Positions 59,921 to 64,000 of a DNA stretch of 64,000 bases are shown here, in pieces. The DNA is from JBBRZM01 sp963813635 (GTDB lineage Bacteria; Actinomycetota; Acidimicrobiia; IMCC26256; JBBRZM01), in the NCBI GenBank assembly GCA_963813635.1, contig CAWEZO010000011.1, positions 62,001-126,000 on the forward strand. Reading direction: 5' to 3'. Within the stretch, counting starts at the first letter, position 1. Every line of letters starts with the position of its first letter. A program made the position numbers and the translations under genes. The notes beneath the pieces were generated by a model. The model made no database searches. It was not told the origin of the DNA and saw only the letters and a list, made by a program, of their open reading frames with translations.

Positions 59921-60985
59921 ATGCACGCACGCCGACCGCTGCTGCTGGTCGTGGCATTGACAACGGTCGGTTTCGTGGCGTGCACGCTGCCGTCGCCTCC
60001 CCCGCCCCCACCGCCGCCGCCTTCCGCGACGACGACCACGACGGTGCGATCGACCACGACGACTTCGGCGACGACATCGAGCACCACCGCGTCCACGACG
60101 ACTTCCACGACCGTTTCATCCGGAGGCGGCGCTGGTGTGCTGAACGGGAGCCTCGGGACGTGTCACGTGCTCCCGAGCGACAACGCCTGGAACACGGACA
60201 TCTCGACTGCGCCGCTGAACGCCAACTCGGCCAACTACGTCATGAGCATCGGCCCGGCGGCGCACCTTCATCCCGACTTCGGCGGGAACGGCGAGTACGG
60301 AATCCCCTACGTCACCGTCGCCAGCTCGACGACGGCGGTGCCGGTCAACTTCACGGCGTACGGCGACGAGAGCGACCCCGGTCCGTACCGCGCACCGCTC
60401 GTCACGCCGATCGAGGGCGGGAACGCGAGCACCGGCGACCGGCACGTCTTGTCGATCGACCGCGACCGTTGCATCCTCTACGAGATGTACCGCGCATTCC
60501 CGCGCGGCGACCACTGGGACGCCGACTCGGGAGCGGTGTGGAACCTCACCTCCAACGCGCTGCGGCCCGAGGGCTGGACCTCGGCCGACGCCGCCGGGCT
60601 CCCGATCTTCCCCGGTCTCGCGCGCTACGACGAAGTGGCCGCGGGCCACATCGATCATGCGCTGCGCTTCACCGTGACCGCGACGCAGCGTGGCTACATC
60701 CACCCGGCGACGCATGCCGCGTCGTCGAGCACCGACCCGAACCGGCCGCCGATGGGACTGCGTCTGCGGCTACGCGCGGATTACGACATCTCCGGCTTCA
60801 CCGGCCAATCACACGTGATCCTCGTCGCGCTGAAGAAGTACGGGATGATCGTCGCCGACAACGGCTCCAACTGGTTCATCAGCGGCTCGTCCGACACCCG
60901 GTGGAACGACAACGACCTCAACCAGCTCAAGTCGGTGCCGGGATCCGTCTTCGAGGCCGTCAACACCGGCGCGATCGTCCACTAG
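59921..60985 (+). CDS. Predicted lipoprotein with Pro/Thr linker and conserved secreted domain
   Basis: A 354-residue exported protein. A signal peptide MHARRPLLLVVALTTVGFVAC ends in a lipobox with Cys21. A linker of nine prolines and a 35-residue Thr/Ser run (ATTTTTVRSTTTTSATTSST) follows, then a globular domain starting LGTCHVLPSDNAWNTDIS and containing HLHPDFGGNGEYGIPYVTV, DESDPGPYR, RHVLSIDRDRCILYEMYRAFP, HPATHAASSSTDPNRPPMGLRLRLR and YGMIVADNGSNWFISGSSD. This domain recurs in secreted bacterial proteins, function unknown to me. The linker suggests a cell-wall-spanning tether. Confidence 0.8.
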   Translation: MHARRPLLLVVALTTVGFVACTLPSPPPPPPPPPSATTTTTVRSTTTTSATTSSTTASTTTSTTVSSGGGAGVLNGSLGTCHVLPSDNAWNTDISTAPLNANSANYVMSIGPAAHLHPDFGGNGEYGIPYVTVASSTTAVPVNFTAYGDESDPGPYRAPLVTPIEGGNASTGDRHVLSIDRDRCILYEMYRAFPRGDHWDADSGAVWNLTSNALRPEGWTSADAAGLPIFPGLARYDEVAAGHIDHALRFTVTATQRGYIHPATHAASSSTDPNRPPMGLRLRLRADYDISGFTGQSHVILVALKKYGMIVADNGSNWFISGSSDTRWNDNDLNQLKSVPGSVFEAVNTGAIVH

Positions 60986-61030
60986 AAACTCGCCCGTGCG
61001 ACGTCGCATGCGATCGGTAACCTCGGCGCC

Positions 61031-61663
61031 ATGCAGATCGCAATACTCCTCTTCGACCGGTTGACCGCGCTCGACGCCGTCGGGCCATACGAGGTGCTCC
61101 GCGGCCTGCCCGGCGCCGACGTGCGGTTCGTCGCGCCGGCGCCCGGACCCCAGCGCACCGACCACGGATCGCTCGCGCTCGTCGCCGATCAGGCGTTCAA
61201 CGACGTGCCCGCGCCCGACGTGATCGTCGTGCCCGGCGGCCCGGGGGAGGTCGCCGTGCGTAGCGACGAGCATGCACTCGATTGGCTCCGAGCCGCGCAC
61301 GTTCGTTCGCAGTGGACGACATCGGTGTGCACCGGCTCGCTCGTGCTCGCCGCGGCCGGCCTGCTCGACGGCAAACGCGCGACGAGCCACTGGACCGCGC
61401 TCGGTGAGCTCGGGCGCCTCGGCGCCGTCGCCGTCACCGAACGGGTCGTGTTCGACGGGAAGATCGTCACGGCCGCCGGTGTGTCGTCCGGCATCGACAT
61501 GGCGCTGACGCTCGCGGCGAAGCTCGCGGGCGACGAGGTCGCGCAATCGATCCAGCTGGCGATCGAGTACGACCCGGAGCCGCCGTTCGACACGGGCTCG
61601 CACCTCAAGGCGTCGCCGGCGCTGGTGGAGGCGCTGCGCGCGGGGAGCCGCTTCGCTACTTGA
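61031..61663 (+). CDS. DJ-1/PfpI family protein (isonitrile-hydratase-like)
   Basis: A 210-residue protein: MQIAILLFDRLTALDAVGPYEVLRGLPG (Glu of the nucleophile pocket), DVIVVPGGPGE, WTTSVCTGSLVLAAAGLLDGKRATSHW (Cys nucleophile in SVCTGS and the following His), VTAAGVSSGIDMALTLAAKLAG. The ATSHWTAL block and AAGVSSGIDM are typical of the isonitrile-hydratase-like and AraC-N-terminal branch. Catalytic role and substrate are unproven; no DNA-binding domain is attached. Confidence 0.87.
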   Translation: MQIAILLFDRLTALDAVGPYEVLRGLPGADVRFVAPAPGPQRTDHGSLALVADQAFNDVPAPDVIVVPGGPGEVAVRSDEHALDWLRAAHVRSQWTTSVCTGSLVLAAAGLLDGKRATSHWTALGELGRLGAVAVTERVVFDGKIVTAAGVSSGIDMALTLAAKLAGDEVAQSIQLAIEYDPEPPFDTGSHLKASPALVEALRAGSRFAT

Positions 61664-62511
61664 CGAGGCGCGACAGCCGGCGATCGGCCAGCACCTTCCC
61701 GCCCGTCTGACACGTCGGGCAGTAGGTGATCTCGTGCGATTCGTACGAGACGCGGCGCAACCCGTCCCCACAACGAGGGCAGGGCGTGCCGGCACGATTG
61801 TGCACGACGAAGCGATCGCCGAGCTTGGCCTCGGAGAGTGCGCCGGCGCGTGTGCGCTCACCTTCGAGCGCGATCTCGAGCGTCTCGCGTATCGACGCGA
61901 GCAACCGGGCGCGCTCGCCGGCGTCGAGTGACTTGAGCGTGGCGTAGGGCGACAGCTTCGCCCGCCACAACGCGTCGTCGGCATGACCGCGTCCGATCCC
62001 GGCGACCGTCCGCTGGTCGCGGCAGGGTGGTGTGCACGCGTCGCCCGTCGTCGCTCTCGTTGATGAACGTCGCGAACGCCGCGGAATCGAGTTCGGGGCC
62101 GAGACGGGCGAGCGGACCGTCGTCGCCCGCGTCGAGCACCCACCACCCGGCCTTGCGTTCGGTGCCGTGCTCACGCACGAGCAGCGCGGGGCCGTCGACG
62201 AAGCGCAACCGGACGACCGAGCCTCGGGGCTTGGTGCGCTTCGGCGGATCCTCGAGATCGACCCGGCCGCCTTGCGACAGGTGCACGAGCAGCCGATGGC
62301 TGGCGCCTCCGTCTGCCGGGCCGAGCTCGAACACGAGATACTTTCCGCGCCGCCCCACCGCCTGCACCGTCTCGCCCAGCAACGTCTCGGGCGCCGGCGC
62401 GACAGTTTTCAGTCCCGAGAAACCGAGCGGTTCATAGCCGTCGATCACCGCCCCGGTGAGGCTGACGGCCAACCGCTCGCACAAGGCCTGCATCTCGGGC
62501 ATCTCGGGCAC
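61656..62511 (-). CDS. Fpg/Nei-family DNA glycosylase, frame interrupted near 62025
   Basis: A base-excision glycosylase of about 284 residues. The N-terminus MPEMPEMQALCERLAVSL gives the catalytic Pro2 and Glu3 after Met removal. LLGETVQAVGRRGKYLVFEL, a helix-two-turn-helix region (GIGRGHADDALWRAKLSPYATL), and a zinc finger CPRCGDGLRRVSYESHEITYCPTC are present. The frame shifts near 62025 (CTGCCGCGACC) between RRVHTTL and RDQRTVAGIGRG; one base fewer restores it. It recognises oxidised or fragmented bases; the subfamily is not fixed. The start is GTG 62511. The C-terminus overlaps the DJ-1 gene end. Confidence 0.88.
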
Positions 62512-62612
62512 GGGTCTACGCTATCGGTGAGGAATGACCCTCAGAAGCTCAATGTCTGCACTTCACGTGCCGACGCATAGAGGGCAATCCTCGCGGCAGG
62601 AGGACCTTCGTG

Positions 62613-62849
62613 ATGGCATGGCGACGCAAGCGCCCGGACGAGACCACCGACGACGAACCCGAGCTGTACGACGGTTGGGACGATGACGGCCCCGAGCTGG
62701 CCGAAGCCGACCACTTCCATCACTCCTCGGGTCACACCAGCCTCAGCGAAGTGATCGCGGAGCAGGCGCCACCACCCGTCGGCGAGGACGACCCGCCGCC
62801 TCCCCGACCTCGCGGTCGCAGTGCGGTCTACTATCCCGACAAGACCTGA
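62613..62849 (+). CDS. Small acidic protein of unknown function
   Basis: A 78-residue protein: MAWRRKRPDETTDDEPELYDGWDDDGPELAEADHFHHSSGHTSLSEVIAEQ, then a Pro-rich APPPVGEDDPPPPRPRGRSAVYYPDKT. It is disordered and acidic with a basic start. No family recognised. The GTG two codons earlier is an alternative start. It is convergent with a SnoaL-like gene that ends on the next base. Confidence 0.55.
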   Translation: MAWRRKRPDETTDDEPELYDGWDDDGPELAEADHFHHSSGHTSLSEVIAEQAPPPVGEDDPPPPRPRGRSAVYYPDKT

Positions 62850-63389
62850 TCACCCGCCGGCGCGCCGTGCCCCGGCGCTCTCCGCGTAGCTTGCCCCTCC
62901 CTGCGTCCAGCCGGGCCCGTCGCCCCAGTGCAATCGCGTGCGCTTCTTCGGGTGGTCGGAATCCAAGCGTTCGCACGCCTGTTCGTACTCCGCCCCGGCT
63001 CGCTCCGCGGCTTTGAGCGCCCAATAGTCCTCCTCGAGCGACCATTTGCCGTCGCCCGCGTATTGCAGGATCGTGACACCCGGGAAGTCGATCGGCGGAG
63101 CGCTCGGGTCGGGGTTGTCGCGGCGGTTCTGCATGTAGACGACGACTCGACCGTCGGGCCCGCACATGTGCCATTCATACGCGGTGTACAGCTCACCGAA
63201 CTGTTCCATGATCGGCTTGATCCATGCACGGATCGTTTCGCGCCCGCGCATGTCGCCGAAGTAGTGCTCGATGTAGTGGGCGTCGTCGGCGAAGTTGTCG
63301 GCGAAGCCGTCCCAGTCCTCGTCGACCGCGCCCGTCTTCCAGTAGTGCTGGAATGCCTGCTCGACTTCGGCAATGTCGTAAGTCGCCAC
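62850..63389 (-). CDS. SnoaL-like / nuclear transport factor 2 family protein
   Basis: A 179-residue NTF2-fold protein: MATYDIAEVEQAFQHYWKTGAVDEDWDGFADNFADDAHYIEHYFGDMRGRETIRAWIKPIMEQF, MCGPDGRVVVYMQNRRDNPDPSAPPIDFPGVTILQYAGDGKWSLEEDYWALKAAERA. The opening and the FADDAHYxEHxFGxxxGRExIRAWI motif are typical of SnoaL-like proteins in steroid and polyketide-degrading actinobacteria. Function unproven. The C-terminal 40 residues (KKRTRLHWGDGPGWTQGGASYAES) are longer than in minimal members. Confidence 0.83.
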   Translation of the reverse strand: MATYDIAEVEQAFQHYWKTGAVDEDWDGFADNFADDAHYIEHYFGDMRGRETIRAWIKPIMEQFGELYTAYEWHMCGPDGRVVVYMQNRRDNPDPSAPPIDFPGVTILQYAGDGKWSLEEDYWALKAAERAGAEYEQACERLDSDHPKKRTRLHWGDGPGWTQGGASYAESAGARRAGG

Positions 63390-63450
63390 GAGTGCTCTCC
63401 TCTGCTGATTCCGACAGTCGCGGCGAGCGTAGTGGCGCGCCCGTCCGGCG

Positions 63451-64000
63451 TCACCGGCCGCGGCGCCTGCCCGGGCGCCGGCTCTGCATCCGCTTGATGA
63501 TGATCTGGCGGCGCTTCTGCAGGTCGCGAAACGTCAGCCGTTCCACATCCGGCGGTACGCCGAAGGATGCCTTGACGGCGTCGAGATCGAGTGTGGCGGC
63601 CGACGGGTCGATGCCGAGCTCCCGGATGATGCGGTCGCCGTGCACTTCGAGGAAGTACTCGTACACGCTCGTGACCTGGGCCAAGAGGTCGAGATCGGGG
63701 GCGAGCGTCGCGGTCGCGGCGTTGAGGAACATCATGTTCTTGACGAAGACCATGAGCTCTTTCGGTGTGCGAACGCCGTACCCGATCAGCTTCTTCATCA
63801 GCGCTTGTAGCTCGTTCACGAGCTCGTCGCTCGACATCTGAGTGGGGTCCATCATCGGCTGATCGAGCTCGAGGTCGCGAATCACGGTGTCGAGGTCGGT
63901 GTCGGGCGGGAACGTTTCGAGATCGCGCAGGGCCGCGAGCTGCCCGCGCACATCGCCGGTCGTGCCCGACACCAGTAACCGCAGGAACGCCACCCGCTTC
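63451..64000 (-). CDS. AarF/UbiB (ABC1) kinase-like protein, C-terminal part
   Basis: The last 180 or so residues of an ABC1/UbiB-like atypical kinase are encoded; the gene continues beyond the window. Visible is the C-terminal helical part: FLRLLVSGTTGDVRGQLAALRDLETFPPDTDLDTVIRDLELDQP, ELVNELQALMKKLIGYGVRTPKELMVFVKNMMFLNAATATLAPDLDLLAQV, and a basic tail RRQIIIKRMQSRRPGRRRGR. The kinase motifs lie upstream outside the window. The family supports quinone or lipid homeostasis; the substrate in actinobacteria is unknown. Confidence 0.85.
   Translation of the reverse strand, partial: KRVAFLRLLVSGTTGDVRGQLAALRDLETFPPDTDLDTVIRDLELDQPMMDPTQMSSDELVNELQALMKKLIGYGVRTPKELMVFVKNMMFLNAATATLAPDLDLLAQVTSVYEYFLEVHGDRIIRELGIDPSAATLDLDAVKASFGVPPDVERLTFRDLQKRRQIIIKRMQSRRPGRRRGR

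Overview
The window is a high-GC, gene-dense actinobacterial chromosome segment, most likely from an Acidimicrobiia-type organism. The family content supports this: a DUF3090 / SCO1664-like / MSMEG_4193-like trio, DUF3151, DUF2505, an FrhB-type F420 dehydrogenase subunit, crotonyl-CoA carboxylase/reductase and an acyl-CoA carboxylase epsilon subunit. The class assignment is inference from family content, not from a phylogenetic marker.

Layout. 1-5.4 kb: acyl-CoA metabolism (carboxylase beta and epsilon subunits, methylmalonyl-CoA epimerase, crotonyl-CoA carboxylase/reductase, divergent thiolase), consistent with part of an ethylmalonyl-CoA route. 5.5-13.4 kb: an envelope cluster (polytopic protein, DUF4129, DUF4350, MoxR ATPase, DUF58, SpoIIM, RDD proteins, DUF2752). 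13.4-16.5 kb: DUF4234, a 25-bp tandem repeat, then metY-metX. 16.5-19.8 kb: recR, ybaB, dnaX and a long SRP RNA. 19.8-22.9 kb: tRNA-Ser(GGA), a RecB-like nuclease, a PPOX protein, tadA and tRNA-Ser(CGA).

22.9-40.3 kb is an accessory island. It starts at the 3' end of tRNA-Ser(CGA) and ends at a degenerate copy of that 3' end (19 of 22 positions, 12-bp exact core) just downstream of metF. It holds two tyrosine-recombinase remnants, a serine-recombinase remnant, an IS481-type transposase remnant, a broken Z1-domain defence gene, and a set of catabolic genes: amidohydrolase, Rieske oxygenase, AttH-like protein, dehydrogenase, TIM-barrel isomerase, VOC proteins, SDR, P450, truncated acyl-CoA dehydrogenase and alpha/beta hydrolase. 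Together these look like an oxidative pathway for an unidentified ring or terpenoid-type substrate.

40.3-64 kb returns to core genes: metF, a divergent Nramp transporter, copA/csoR, twin DUF4190 proteins, FrhB, a GT-C glycosyltransferase, the SCO1664-like/DUF3090/MSMEG_4193-like trio, DUF3151, gmd, a nitronate monooxygenase, purE, a FtsX-type ABC exporter, lgt, a lipoprotein, a DJ-1 protein, an Fpg-type glycosylase, a SnoaL-like protein and the end of an AarF/UbiB gene.

Twelve otherwise intact genes, several of them housekeeping, each carry one apparent single-base frameshift, and all twelve lie close to a CGCG tetranucleotide. This pattern points to sequence error, possibly linked to base modification, rather than real gene loss. 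The decayed island remnants have frameshifts without that context.
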